Source: a virus. Taken from it: a DNA stretch of 28,265 bases. The stretch lies in IMG/VR virus record IMGVR_UViG_3300029624_000070, positions 1-28,265 of that record; one strand, given 5' to 3'. Shown here piece after piece: positions 1 to 7,388 of the stretch. Within the stretch, counting starts at the first letter, position 1, and every line of letters begins with the position of its first letter. The notes beneath the pieces were generated by a model. That model was not told the origin of the DNA, did not search any database, and saw only the letters and a program-made list of their open reading frames with translations. The position numbers and the translations under genes were made by a program.

Positions 1-161
1 ACGCGGAATGGTGGTGGCGCGGCTCCGTACCCAATGGGGTCGAGATCGATCCCTTCTATCTATCCAGCCACCCCACATAAATGTACCAGGGCGCTCCACT
101 TGACGCCCAGGTACGTTTTTTTGTGTCACCAGCGCCCTGAAGACAAAGGACAATCCAAATA
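1..161. other. Left flank, no recognisable gene
   Basis: I see no convincing gene here. The open frames crossing it on both strands are short, have no ribosome binding site and continue through the tRNA fragment. The stretch does hold inverted repeats: CAGGGCGCT at 88-96 pairs with AGCGCCCTG at 131-139, and GTACC at 83-87 pairs with GGTAC at 110-114. Such repeats beside an integration core fit integrase or excisionase arm sites. The sequence next to the tRNA 3' half is not a tRNA 5' half, so this flank is probably the far end of a phage or of a neighbouring element, not the chromosomal side of an intact tRNA gene. Confidence 0.5.
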
Positions 162-183
162 TTCAAAATCCCCCGCTGGTGAC
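125..183. repeat. 10-bp inverted repeat spanning the attachment core edge
   Basis: GTCACCAGCG at 125-134 is the exact reverse complement of CGCTGGTGAC at 174-183. The right copy is the variable-arm stem of the tRNA-Leu fragment and the left copy lies outside the tRNA sequence. A copy of a tRNA segment in inverted orientation about 40 bp away suggests an integrase recognition site built on the tRNA sequence. The pairing is seen directly; the binding role is inference. Confidence 0.55.
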
Positions 184-216
184 AGCGTGCCGGTTCGAGT
201 CCGGCCTTGGGTACCA
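162..216 (+). other. Attachment core: 3' half of tRNA-Leu(CAA)
   Basis: The fragment starts at an anticodon loop reading TTCAAAA (anticodon CAA at 164-166). It continues through a long variable arm (CGCTG 174-178 pairing with CAGCG 183-187), a perfect T arm (GCCGG 189-193, loop TTCGAGT, CCGGC 201-205), the 3' acceptor strand CTTGGGT (206-212), discriminator A and encoded CCA (214-216). The long variable arm plus CAA means leucine. The D arm and the 5' acceptor strand ACCCAAG are absent upstream, so this is not a functional tRNA. It is the 3' segment that phages integrating in tRNA genes carry as their core. The adjacent integrase supports this. Confidence 0.8.
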
Positions 217-242
217 TCGCAAAGCCTTGTTTTTGCACGAGA

Positions 243-270
243 AAACCGCCGATCGAAAGATTGGCGGTTT
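243..270. terminator. Bidirectional intrinsic terminator after tRNA-Leu core and integrase
   Basis: A 12-bp stem (243-254 with 259-270, one G-T pair) closes a GAAA tetraloop. T residues follow on the + strand (268-272) and a T tract also follows on the - strand. It can end transcription from the tRNA on the + strand and from the integrase operon on the - strand. In a host tRNA-Leu locus this would be the natural tRNA terminator, so it may be part of the exchanged core. Confidence 0.85.
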
Positions 271-319
271 TTCCTTTCAGCCTGTGATGGTGGGTGATAC
301 CCACACCTGGTACCCACAG

Positions 320-1381
320 TCATGTTCTGTTCCCGTTCTGGTCTCGTCGCTTCTGAGCTGCACGACTTAGATTCTTTCGGCTTGCTTTCTTCCTGTAGTA
401 GGCGACCATTTCAGCACTCTGGCCGGTGACAGCCTGGATTTCCGCGTCTGTCGCACCAGCCTCTGCAAGTTCGATAATTGCCAGTTTCCGCAGGCCGTGT
501 AGGGTGAATGACTTGGCCTCAGATCCAAGGCTTTTGCGCCAGGCTGAGAACTGCTTTTGTACAGCGTCGTAGCCGAGGGGTTGTGTCAGGTTGCGCGCCA
601 TCAGATATGCACCCTCTTTCGACAACGCATCGATATAGTTGCGTAGGAAATCCGGGCAGTAGATCTCAAATGATTGGTCACCCTTTTCGTCGGTGACCGT
701 CATATAGTGGCCTGAAAACTGATCATATCGCATCGCGACCGCAGCGCCCGGGCGCTGACCGGTGCCGCGCATAACATAAACAGCAGTACGAACGGCGGGT
801 GGCGCCGTCTCAGCTGCCTTGACCATCCATTCAGGCCAAGGCTCAAATGGTCTGCTCACCCCGTACAGATCGAAACCGGCAGCCGGGTTCTCGCCAAGGG
901 GCCAATCTTGTTTGTTCTTCGCATAGTTCCAAAGCAGGGAAACGACCTGAATCCGCCAGTCGGCCTTTCGAGGCGTGTCGGTCATCTTGCCGTGAACGGA
1001 CCTAAGCCCCTTGCGCGTCGTGTTGCGCATTGCCTTGTTTGCGTTTTTTTCTAGGAGGCTGTCAAATTCACGGCGATAGCTGCGCTTCGTTCCATCGGCC
1101 AGTTTCTTCTGGACCTTGGGGTCAGACCGCCACAGCTTTACGATCTCTGCCCAGGTGTATTTTGCAGGCTTCTCTTGCGCTGCATGCCTGCCGCTTGCGC
1201 ATTTCCAATACAGATCATCCAAGCGTTGGGGGTCGCCTTGCCAATCAAGCGTGATCGTCTTCTCTTTGCGCTTCCCTGCCTCTGTCCAGGTCACCCGATA
1301 TAGCGCCATCCAAGCTGTACCCTGCCGGTTCAGCTTCCATTTCAGTTTTGGCTTGGTTATGCGCGGCTTGGGCGGTTTCAT
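320..1381 (-). CDS. int: Phage integrase, tyrosine recombinase
   Basis: Site-specific recombinase that would integrate and excise the phage at the tRNA-Leu core about 100 bp downstream of its stop. The 353-residue protein has an N-terminal arm-binding/core-binding part (about 1-180) and a C-terminal catalytic domain. Visible catalytic residues are Arg210 in GTGQRPGAA, His295 and Arg298 in LHGLRK, and the nucleophile in MVAYYRKKA (Tyr328 or Tyr329, more likely 329). The second box-II histidine is replaced by Gln321, a known variation. The gene ends the leftward operon and its start overlaps the excisionase stop by 4 nt. Position beside the core and full family length make this call secure. Confidence 0.95.
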   Translation of the reverse strand: MKPPKPRITKPKLKWKLNRQGTAWMALYRVTWTEAGKRKEKTITLDWQGDPQRLDDLYWKCASGRHAAQEKPAKYTWAEIVKLWRSDPKVQKKLADGTKRSYRREFDSLLEKNANKAMRNTTRKGLRSVHGKMTDTPRKADWRIQVVSLLWNYAKNKQDWPLGENPAAGFDLYGVSRPFEPWPEWMVKAAETAPPAVRTAVYVMRGTGQRPGAAVAMRYDQFSGHYMTVTDEKGDQSFEIYCPDFLRNYIDALSKEGAYLMARNLTQPLGYDAVQKQFSAWRKSLGSEAKSFTLHGLRKLAIIELAEAGATDAEIQAVTGQSAEMVAYYRKKASRKNLSRAAQKRRDQNGNRT

Positions 1382-1587
1382 TCCATGTCTTCATTTCTGG
1401 GTTGGTCGGCCTTCCCGTCGAGGATCGCAAGAAGGTCGTTGGATCTCCACCGCTCAACACCGTCGGCCAATCGTACGGGCTTTGGCAGCGCACCTTGGTT
1501 GACAAGGTTGCGAAATTTCGAGACCGAAAGGTCTAGATATGCAGCGGCATTGGCCTCGCGCAGGGCGGCAGGTGCAAAGCTTACCAT
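1378..1587 (-). CDS. AlpA/MerR-like DNA-binding protein, probable excisionase
   Basis: A 69-residue protein with a winged helix-turn-helix of the AlpA/HTH_17 type: 'AAAYLDLSVSKFRNLVNQG' followed by a strand with 'RLADGVERWRSNDL'. Such proteins bind attachment sites as recombination directionality factors or act as activators of integrase genes. It sits directly upstream of int and overlaps it by 4 nt (ATGA), which favours excisionase. I chose the ATG at 1587 because AGGAG lies 8 nt upstream; an in-frame TTG two codons earlier is too close to that site. The alternative is a small transcription regulator of the int operon. Confidence 0.75.
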   Translation of the reverse strand: MVSFAPAALREANAAAYLDLSVSKFRNLVNQGALPKPVRLADGVERWRSNDLLAILDGKADQPRNEDME

Positions 1588-1608
1588 ATGCAAATCTCCT
1601 TAGGCGTT

Positions 1609-1914
1609 TCAGTTGACGCGGATCGCATAGACTTCGACCGGATCGGGGCCGAAATGCGGGTGCATGATGGTGGTCTTGCGGTAGCCTCGCCATGGTCGTA
1701 TCAAGCGGCGGCTGGTGTCGCTCTTCGGTGGGTATCCTTTAGCCAGTTCGATCTGGTCATACTCGCGCCCCTCGATCCGCTTAGCCCAGAAGGGCGTGAC
1801 CTGCCGGTATTCTTCAACCTTTTCTCCGCTCTTAATCAGGTCGAAATAGATGCCTTTCAGCGGCAGGTGCAGCGTTGGCACAATTCCTGCGACTTGTACT
1901 TGCGAGGCGGTCAT
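1609..1914 (-). CDS. ASCH/PUA-like small phage protein
   Basis: A 101-residue protein with the pattern 'LKGIYFDLIKSGEKVEEYR' near the start and 'HPHFGPDPVEVYAI' near the end, with 'RPWRGYRKTTI' between. This resembles the ASCH (PUA-like beta-barrel) proteins common in phage methyltransferase/early operons, which are thought to bind RNA or modified nucleotides. The exact role is unknown. The start at 1914 overlaps the stop of the upstream methyltransferase by 4 nt, which argues for translational coupling and for this start over upstream in-frame ones. A gap of about 20 nt separates it from the excisionase. Confidence 0.7.
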   Translation of the reverse strand: MTASQVQVAGIVPTLHLPLKGIYFDLIKSGEKVEEYRQVTPFWAKRIEGREYDQIELAKGYPPKSDTSRRLIRPWRGYRKTTIMHPHFGPDPVEVYAIRVN

Positions 1915-2405
1915 GCTTTTTCTCCCTTCATGAAAACGATCCAGTGAGATTTCGCGGTCTTGCCGCAGCGATTGCCAAAAAGTGGCTCTGCATCGGTAAG
2001 CTTTAGGATTTCGGCAACGCGGATCTCGTGTTCGTTCCATTTGAAGATCAGCGTGCCGAACGGTTTCAAAACGCGAAAGCACTCTGCAAAGCCCGCGCGA
2101 ATGTCCTCGCGCCAATGGTCACCAAGCTTCCCGTATTTCTTGGCAAGCCATCCAGACCGGCCGTTGTTGACCAGGTGGGGTGGGTCGAAAACAACCAAGT
2201 GGAATGTCTCGTCCGAAAATGGCAACGCGCGAAAATCCATCAGCTGGTCGGGGGCGATAATTAGCTGGCGCGACCCGCCCTTGCTTGATCTGTCTTTCAG
2301 CTGGTGGCTTTCCTCTCGTACGTCACCGAAGACAGCGCGGTCATCGGTTCGGTTGAACCAGAACATGCGGCTACCACAGCAAGGGTCGAGGATTGGTTTG
2401 TTCAT
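1911..2405 (-). CDS. Small SAM-dependent DNA methyltransferase-like protein
   Basis: A 164-residue class I methyltransferase fold. Motif I, the SAM-binding loop, is 'ILDPCCGSRMFWF' at residues 5-17 and the catalytic motif IV is 'FDPPHL' (D74-P-P-H77). The D/N-P-P-aromatic motif is typical of amino-methyltransferases (N6-adenine or N4-cytosine); His in place of Tyr/Phe/Trp occurs in a phage subgroup. There is no separate target-recognition domain, so substrate and site cannot be predicted. It is coupled to the cytosine methyltransferase upstream (4-nt overlap) and to the ASCH-like gene downstream. A non-DNA substrate is possible. Confidence 0.75.
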   Translation of the reverse strand: MNKPILDPCCGSRMFWFNRTDDRAVFGDVREESHQLKDRSSKGGSRQLIIAPDQLMDFRALPFSDETFHLVVFDPPHLVNNGRSGWLAKKYGKLGDHWREDIRAGFAECFRVLKPFGTLIFKWNEHEIRVAEILKLTDAEPLFGNRCGKTAKSHWIVFMKGEKA

Positions 2406-4579
2406 GTTGCGGCCTCCACTTCGACCAGGTGCGCGCAGTTGGCACGGGCCAGCGCCTCGGCCACCGGCGGGCAGACGCTATTGCCGACGCAACGCACTTG
2501 GGTGGTCTTGGGGAACTCGGTGAAGGTCCAGTCGTCGCCGTCCTGTCGCCAGACACCCTCGATCAAGTAGTCAGGCGGGAACCCCTGCGCATTGAACAGC
2601 TCGCGCGGCGTGAGCATCCGCATTCCCACGTCGACCACGACGAATGTCTGCCCGTCGATCTCGACCGTGACGAACTCGCGATCATCCCAAAGGTCGAACT
2701 GACGCAGCAGATCCGCCACCTGGCGGGCGCGTGCGGCATGGGCATCGGTGAACGGCGGGCAAGAGATCTGCGCCTCGCAATGTGCAAAGCGATCTTTGGT
2801 GGTGACCGTGTGGGCCGGTTCATCCTGCCGGGCGCCGTCGCCGGTCCCGTAGTATTTGGCAAAGAATGCCGAGACCGGATATTGCTTCACGCCACCTGCA
2901 ACCACCGTGTTTAGCGGCTTGGAAATATCGAGCGCGCGCGGTGACTGGCCGTCGCGCTCGCCATTGCCAACATGCACCATGGTCGCAGCGATCAGGCTGT
3001 TCTGATCCTTCTTGCTGGCACAGATGGTGTGGTGCGGATCTTCAATCGAGCGGTTGGCCCCGCCTTGCTGTGCATAGGTCAGCACCGGCGCGACAATGGC
3101 GGAGTGACCACCGCCGGCGAGAACGGTTGGGTGTGGCGCGGTGGCGGCGCTGTCGCGGCGTGCAGTGCCTTTCAGGCTCATCAGGTTAGGGGCGCACAGG
3201 GTCAGCCCTGCGCCGCCCGCTGTGACCGTGTGTGCGGGCTTGTCCGCGTCCTGCCAAGGCTTCTGGCTGTTGCGCATGGTGGCGAGGTGTGGGGCGATCA
3301 GCCCGGTTTTGCCACCGCCCCCCGCGACAACAGTTGGCACCGGTGCGGTTACTGACTGGCCAACGGACTGACCAAAGTGGCGTATCAGGGTTGGTGCGAT
3401 GACCGCGTGCGACACACCGCCGGCCGTGACAACGCCAAACGGATCTGTGAGCGGGTATTCCCGGCGTCCACCACTGTCACCGTGCGCCACGCTAACGAGC
3501 GACGGCGTTATCAAGCAAGCGTCTGCTTTGGCTGTCACCGTCGCGAATGGCTCGTTGCCGCCACGGGGCCGACTTTGAGCGGCACGCCCGCCACAGCCGA
3601 CGATTGTTGGAACCACCACTGCCTTTTCGCCGCGATTGGCCCCGGTGATCGTCTTGAACGGCTCTGCAACGTCCTCGACCCGTCCGCCGTGGGTCAGGTT
3701 GACAAAAAAGGGGCGTTCAGCTTGCAGCACATAGCGGTGCAGGCCGCGCGCCACGCGAGCGAGCGTGTTTTCAGCGAAAGGGCGCTTGGCGCGTAGGCCG
3801 TGCTTTTCCTTGATCGCGTCCTTGCTGTCGAAGATTGAGGGGCAGGGTATCGACCAGTCGATGCATTCAGCCGCGGTGCGCCAAGGTTTCAGCTTGCCAG
3901 ACTTCACGGCCTCGGATGCAGGGTCGCCGTGTGTCGGCTCCGGCCATGCAATCGGCTGACCGTCAAAGCGGATGATCACGAACAATCGGCGGCGGATCGT
4001 CGGGGCGCCATAGTCGCAAGCCCGCAATTCACGACGCTCGATCTTGCCGCCGAGCTGGCGGATCTTCTTGCACCAGGCGTTGAAGGTGTCGCCCTTGCGA
4101 TCTGGGCAGGGCATCAGGCCCTTGTCAGTCTCGATCAGCGGCCCCCAGCCCGCGAATTCCTCGACGTTCTCCATCATCACCACGTCGACCTTGCCGCCGC
4201 TCTTCTGGATGCGCTCGATCCAGCCCGGAATGATCCATGCGAGATCGCGGATATTTCGCTCGACGGGCTTGCCTCCCTTGGCCTTGGAGAAATGCTTGCA
4301 GTCCGGGCTGAACCACATCAGCCCGATGTGCTTGCCGTTCAGGTGGTCGAGCGGATCGATCCGATAGACGTTTTCGGACAGATGCAGCGTGTCGGGGTGA
4401 TTGGCCTCATGCAGGGCAAGCGCCGCCGGATCGTGGTTGATCGCAATGTCGGGGCCGCGACCAAGCGCTTGCTCGATGCCGGTGCTGGCCCCGCCACCGC
4501 CGGCGAAACTGTCCACGATCAAAGGGCGGTCATATACGCGCGCGGCGTTCAAGAAATTCATGGGGAGCTGAGCATTCAT
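2402..4579 (-). CDS. DNA cytosine-5 methyltransferase with repeat-rich recognition region
   Basis: The 725-residue protein has ordered C5-methyltransferase motifs: motif I 'DSFAGGGGASTG' (23-34), catalytic loop 'FSPDCKHFS' with Cys94, motif VI 'MENVEEF' (136-142), motif VIII 'RRRLFVI' (196-202), motif IX 'MLTPRELFNAQGFPPDY' (655-671), and motif X 'CVGNSVCPPVAEAL' (697-710). The catalytic loop has PDC where PCQ-type enzymes have PCQ. Between motifs VIII and IX, residues about 303-600 hold roughly nine copies of a P-x-x-T-[VI]-x-A-G-G unit ending in an AP or TP segment. Bacterial C5 enzymes are usually 350-450 residues, so this repeat block accounts for the extra length. No partner endonuclease is adjacent, so self-protection against host restriction is likely (inference). 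Confidence 0.92.
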   Translation of the reverse strand: MNAQLPMNFLNAARVYDRPLIVDSFAGGGGASTGIEQALGRGPDIAINHDPAALALHEANHPDTLHLSENVYRIDPLDHLNGKHIGLMWFSPDCKHFSKAKGGKPVERNIRDLAWIIPGWIERIQKSGGKVDVVMMENVEEFAGWGPLIETDKGLMPCPDRKGDTFNAWCKKIRQLGGKIERRELRACDYGAPTIRRRLFVIIRFDGQPIAWPEPTHGDPASEAVKSGKLKPWRTAAECIDWSIPCPSIFDSKDAIKEKHGLRAKRPFAENTLARVARGLHRYVLQAERPFFVNLTHGGRVEDVAEPFKTITGANRGEKAVVVPTIVGCGGRAAQSRPRGGNEPFATVTAKADACLITPSLVSVAHGDSGGRREYPLTDPFGVVTAGGVSHAVIAPTLIRHFGQSVGQSVTAPVPTVVAGGGGKTGLIAPHLATMRNSQKPWQDADKPAHTVTAGGAGLTLCAPNLMSLKGTARRDSAATAPHPTVLAGGGHSAIVAPVLTYAQQGGANRSIEDPHHTICASKKDQNSLIAATMVHVGNGERDGQSPRALDISKPLNTVVAGGVKQYPVSAFFAKYYGTGDGARQDEPAHTVTTKDRFAHCEAQISCPPFTDAHAARARQVADLLRQFDLWDDREFVTVEIDGQTFVVVDVGMRMLTPRELFNAQGFPPDYLIEGVWRQDGDDWTFTEFPKTTQVRCVGNSVCPPVAEALARANCAHLVEVEAAT

Positions 4580-4671
4580 GCGATTGTCTTCTCTGGTCTG
4601 TGCCCATGCGCTGGGCGGCTGGTTTCCGTCGATGCCCCCTCAGTGAGAGGGGGCAGAAAGAGAAGCCAGTT

Positions 4672-5490
4672 TCAGCGGCGCCCAAAGAAAACTGGCAGGC
4701 CGGTTTCGTCAGCGGCCAAAACCGCCATTTCCTGAAATTTGGCTTGGCGCATGTACTCGACGCGGTGCCAGCGGAAGCCGAGCAACAGACCGTTTGCAGT
4801 TGGGCGGAATCGGAATTTCGCGCGGATCTGGGCGGGCTCTTCTCCGAAATAAAGCGGGATCTGCAGAGTGATTTCCGTCGGAACAGTCATGTCGTTCTTG
4901 ACGTGGGTTTCGTCCTCGTAGGTGAAACTGCGGTCGCCGTTATCCAAGCGCACGCCACTGCGGAACTTGACGCCTTGCGTCGCTTCGAGATCACGGCAAA
5001 TTTCGAGCAGTACCGAATGATCCGGATCGAGCACGTCGGCGACGTTTTCCTCGATGAACAGCGCGAAATCCGCTTGGCTGTGCATTTCGCCTTCCATCTG
5101 ATTCCAGCGGGCGTATTCCTCACTGTCACGTAGTTTCAGAGTGGCGGTGTGTTTCGTGTGTTCGCGTCCCGGTTCGTCGTCGTTGTTGCTGCGGTGCCAA
5201 TCGAGCTGGCTTGCGATGGTGCCCGCGTCATAGTCCGCGATCAAGATCGACCGGGTGTCGCTGAACCGGTTTGTGTAAGACACAAGGGATGCGCGATCAT
5301 CCAGGCAAACAGCTTGGTCGATGTGACCAGGCAAGCGGTGCGGGTCCGTCGTTTCTCTCAGTTGGTAAGACTCAGGCATAAAAGCGAAAGTGCGCCCATC
5401 TCCCATTTCAAGAGTGGGTTCAGCCAGCCTGGCAGCGTTGATCGCAGCATTCAGCGCTTGGCCGGGAAATCCTGATTCTTCATCGTACAT
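4672..5490 (-). CDS. DUF2303 (YfdQ-like) phage protein
   Basis: A 272-residue protein with the DUF2303/YfdQ pattern: an N-terminal 'RTFAFMPESYQLRE' segment, a middle 'ILIADYDAG' followed by a DWHR motif, 'FALFIEENVADVLDP', and a C-terminal part rich in beta strands. The family is found in lambdoid and alphaproteobacterial prophage early regions; its biochemical role is not established. The start at 5490 has GAGGA just upstream. It precedes the cytosine methyltransferase in the leftward operon, with about 90 nt between them, and follows the 111-residue unknown. Family recognition is fairly sure; function is unknown. Confidence 0.8.
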   Translation of the reverse strand: MYDEESGFPGQALNAAINAARLAEPTLEMGDGRTFAFMPESYQLRETTDPHRLPGHIDQAVCLDDRASLVSYTNRFSDTRSILIADYDAGTIASQLDWHRSNNDDEPGREHTKHTATLKLRDSEEYARWNQMEGEMHSQADFALFIEENVADVLDPDHSVLLEICRDLEATQGVKFRSGVRLDNGDRSFTYEDETHVKNDMTVPTEITLQIPLYFGEEPAQIRAKFRFRPTANGLLLGFRWHRVEYMRQAKFQEMAVLAADETGLPVFFGRR

Positions 5491-5519
5491 AGTCTGTCCT
5501 CTTCGATTTTCGGGTGGGA

Positions 5520-5855
5520 TTAGTCTGCCGCCGTGAAGCGGCGACGCTCGATTTCATCTTCGATATCGAGCTGGTTCGGATCGCGACGGCTCAAACGGCC
5601 TTCGTCGTCAGAGAAGTAAATCCCGGTGCCCATGGGCTTTTGCGGGATCTTCGCGGAAACCTTTGGCGTGCATTCGATCTGCCCGGCCTTGTTCCGCTTG
5701 AACGGCAATTCGATAGTGATTTTGCCGTCGCCGCCGGTTTCGGTCATCGCCTCGATGACCTCGGCAAGTTTCCGGTCGCCTTCGCGCAGGAGATCGCCGC
5801 GGCGAAAACTCTGCAGAAACTCCAAGAAATTGATCGAGTGATTTGGCAGGCTCAT
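5520..5855 (-). CDS. Conserved phage protein of unknown function (next to DUF2303)
   Basis: A 111-residue protein, charged and without membrane segments or signal peptide. The N-terminal half looks helical ('INFLEFLQSFRRGDLLREG'), the middle looks like a beta hairpin ('GKITIELPFKRNKAGQIE'), and the tail 'GIYFSDDEGRLSRRDPNQL' is the most distinctive part. I know no function for it. AGAGG lies just before the ATG. It lies 29 nt upstream of the DUF2303 gene in the same operon; the pair may act together in early phage DNA metabolism, but only the proximity suggests this. Confidence 0.7.
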   Translation of the reverse strand: MSLPNHSINFLEFLQSFRRGDLLREGDRKLAEVIEAMTETGGDGKITIELPFKRNKAGQIECTPKVSAKIPQKPMGTGIYFSDDEGRLSRRDPNQLDIEDEIERRRFTAAD

Positions 5856-5886
5856 GTTTCTACCTCTGTGCAGGTGTGAAAAGGGT

Positions 5887-5932
5887 GCCCGGGGCTCGTT
5901 GTTTTGTGTGAGTGGTGGAGACCGCCCCGGGC
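5887..5932. repeat. 9-bp GC-rich inverted repeat in the leftward operon
   Basis: GCCCGGGGC at 5887-5895 is exactly complementary to GCCCCGGGC at 5924-5932 with a 28-nt loop. It lies in the roughly 100-nt gap between two leftward genes. There is no T tract, so it is not a standard terminator. It could modulate read-through or protect the transcript. Confidence 0.5.
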
Positions 5933-5956
5933 GCTGCGGTCAATTCCGCAGGTGGA

Positions 5957-6271
5957 TCAAGCGCAGGAACGCGCCTTGACTGGGTTCGGATCACTCGCGG
6001 GCGCCTGTCCATTGAACGGGCAATCAGGGCGTCCGTCAGAGGCGCGCAGCGGGGTTTGGTTCAGGGCTTGCGTGATCCACTTGGAAAGTGCCTCTGTCGG
6101 CGTGCCTGCGGTGGCGGTGATGCCCAGCAGATCGACAAGCCAGAGCATTTCCTCATAGACCCAAGGGTCATGATCGGGGCGCCAGATATTGCCGCCGAGG
6201 TCACGAAAGAGACGGGCCCGGTCGAGTAGGGGCGTCGTTTTGAGCGTCTGAGCTGCGGAGTAAGGTGTCAT
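5957..6271 (-). CDS. Hypothetical small phage protein
   Basis: A 104-residue protein with no domain I recognise. The first 60 residues are probably helical and Trp/Leu rich ('LFRDLGGNIWRPDHDP', 'EEMLWLVDLLGI'), and the tail is Pro/Ala/Asp rich and likely disordered. It is soluble, with no signal peptide. Its ATG overlaps the TGA of the upstream gene (ATGA), which supports the start and indicates coupling. It is the second gene of the leftward operon. Confidence 0.6.
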   Translation of the reverse strand: MTPYSAAQTLKTTPLLDRARLFRDLGGNIWRPDHDPWVYEEMLWLVDLLGITATAGTPTEALSKWITQALNQTPLRASDGRPDCPFNGQAPASDPNPVKARSCA

Positions 6272-6489
6272 GCCGCAACCAGATGGTTTTGGAGTGAACG
6301 CAAAGCAATCAGCTCGCCGCAGATTTCGGGAAGGTAAGTCGCCAGAATTACCTGATGCTCCACTGATATCTCGCCCACAGCGCGAAGAGGGTCATCTTTT
6401 GCAAGGTCGCGCAGAACGGTTTCCGGAACGACCTCATGCTGTGCAAGTTCTTGCTGAACGAAATCGTGGTGCAACGCCCTATTAGACAT
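6268..6489 (-). CDS. Hypothetical protein, first gene of the leftward operon
   Basis: A 73-residue, acidic, helical protein ('HHDFVQQELAQHEVVPETVL ...'). I recognise no family. The ATG at 6489 is preceded by GGGAGGA at 7-nt spacing, better than the in-frame TTG further up. As the first reading frame after the palindrome-rich intergenic region, it marks where the leftward transcript starts. Position suggests an early regulatory or host-takeover protein, but nothing in the sequence proves it. Confidence 0.6.
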   Translation of the reverse strand: MSNRALHHDFVQQELAQHEVVPETVLRDLAKDDPLRAVGEISVEHQVILATYLPEICGELIALRSLQNHLVAA

Positions 6490-6542
6490 TTTCAATCCTC
6501 CCAAACTAGGTTTATCGAGACCACTCTTGGCTGGTTGCGTGG

Positions 6543-6599
6543 TAGCTTATTAGCTATGGCTAACGTGCCTATAAGCTACATGCAATAGCTAAAAGGCTA
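6543..6599. promoter_or_regulatory. Palindrome array in divergent promoter region (leftward operon / accessory gene)
   Basis: Several short palindromes built on TTAGC/GCTAA half-sites lie between divergent genes. They are TAGCTTATTAGCTA (6543-6556), TTAGCTATGGCTAA (6550-6563, halves TTAGC and GCTAA exact) and TAGCTAAAAGGCTA (6586-6599), with another half-site AAGCTA at 6573-6578. The same half-sites and spacings recur at 8761-8847 beside an HTH repressor gene. This is what a shared phage operator looks like. I could not place -35/-10 boxes with confidence. Confidence 0.7.
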
Positions 6600-6644
6600 C
6601 GCGGTGCATTTTATTTTATTCTAAGGGGGCAGGGTTTGGCTAAA

Positions 6645-7388
6645 ATGCGCGCCATGACAGGTGAATTTTTGCGATATTGGGCGGCACATTTGGCAGCCGC
6701 AGAATGCCAGACAGCGCTGGCGAAACAAGGGCTCAAGGTTGCGGTTACTGTCGACCCCGGGAAGATCAGGGATTCAGTTGACAAGGTGGGAAAGCCTTAT
6801 CTGACTCCCATCCTCGACCCGGCGCAGAACGACTTTTCAGAAAGCAACTATTTTTGGATGATCGCCAGCCGCGAAGGGGAGCCGGTAATCGTTGGCGGCG
6901 GCCGGTTGGATCACATGGCCCAGGGCGCGAGCGCTCACATCGCTAGGGGGTTGAACCGAGCCTATGGGGCCGGAACAATCATTGATGTATCGAGCGATGT
7001 GTCCAAGCATCTACAGGGACGGGTCTGCTACCTGGGCGATTTGTATTCTAAATCGGTGAAAGGTTTGTCTCGAAATAATGTGAGGCACTTTCTCGGTGTG
7101 GCCAATTTCATCGCCGCAACACAGTTCCAAGCGGATTATACATATAGCTTCATGCGCCGTGCCGATGTGATGAGAGGCAGCGCGGATGTTAATGGTTTCG
7201 ACCGGCGAATTTACAAGCCTGTACAATGGGGAAGTGTCCCTACCGCCCGTTGTGATTCGGAAATAATCGCTTATCGAAGTGCGACAAGCGACGAGCAGTA
7301 TTTCGATGGAATCATGCAGGAATTGGCGCCGCGTGCAACAATATCGACTGCTGACCTCGGTGATCAGAAACAAGTAGACCCAGCCTGA
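6645..7388 (+). CDS. Uncharacterised accessory protein, possibly GNAT-like
   Basis: A 247-residue soluble protein. Its centre reads like a degenerate GNAT acyltransferase fold: a strand 'FWMIASREGEPVIVGGGRLD', a strand 'VCYLGDLYSKSVKG' where motif A would be, then a helix. The later segment 'YTYSFMRRADVMRGSADV' carries many conserved-looking Arg, Asp and aromatic residues. The R/Q-x-x-G-x-G acetyl-CoA loop is not clear, so the fold is a guess. The ATG at 6645 follows AAGGGGGCAGGG. It is the only rightward gene between the leftward operon and the repressors, and its last 77 nt overlap the convergent repressor gene. This lysogeny-side position suits a moron such as a defence or exclusion gene (inference). 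Confidence 0.6.
   Translation: MRAMTGEFLRYWAAHLAAAECQTALAKQGLKVAVTVDPGKIRDSVDKVGKPYLTPILDPAQNDFSESNYFWMIASREGEPVIVGGGRLDHMAQGASAHIARGLNRAYGAGTIIDVSSDVSKHLQGRVCYLGDLYSKSVKGLSRNNVRHFLGVANFIAATQFQADYTYSFMRRADVMRGSADVNGFDRRIYKPVQWGSVPTARCDSEIIAYRSATSDEQYFDGIMQELAPRATISTADLGDQKQVDPA

Noticed and set aside
34-297. Rightward 87-codon frame at the left edge
   Set aside because: It runs through the tRNA core and terminator and has no ribosome site or protein-like composition.
56-304. Leftward open frame of 82 codons over the tRNA fragment, containing a GLEPARCHQRG-like peptide
   Set aside because: This is the familiar spurious antisense translation of tRNA-Leu sequence; there is no ribosome site.
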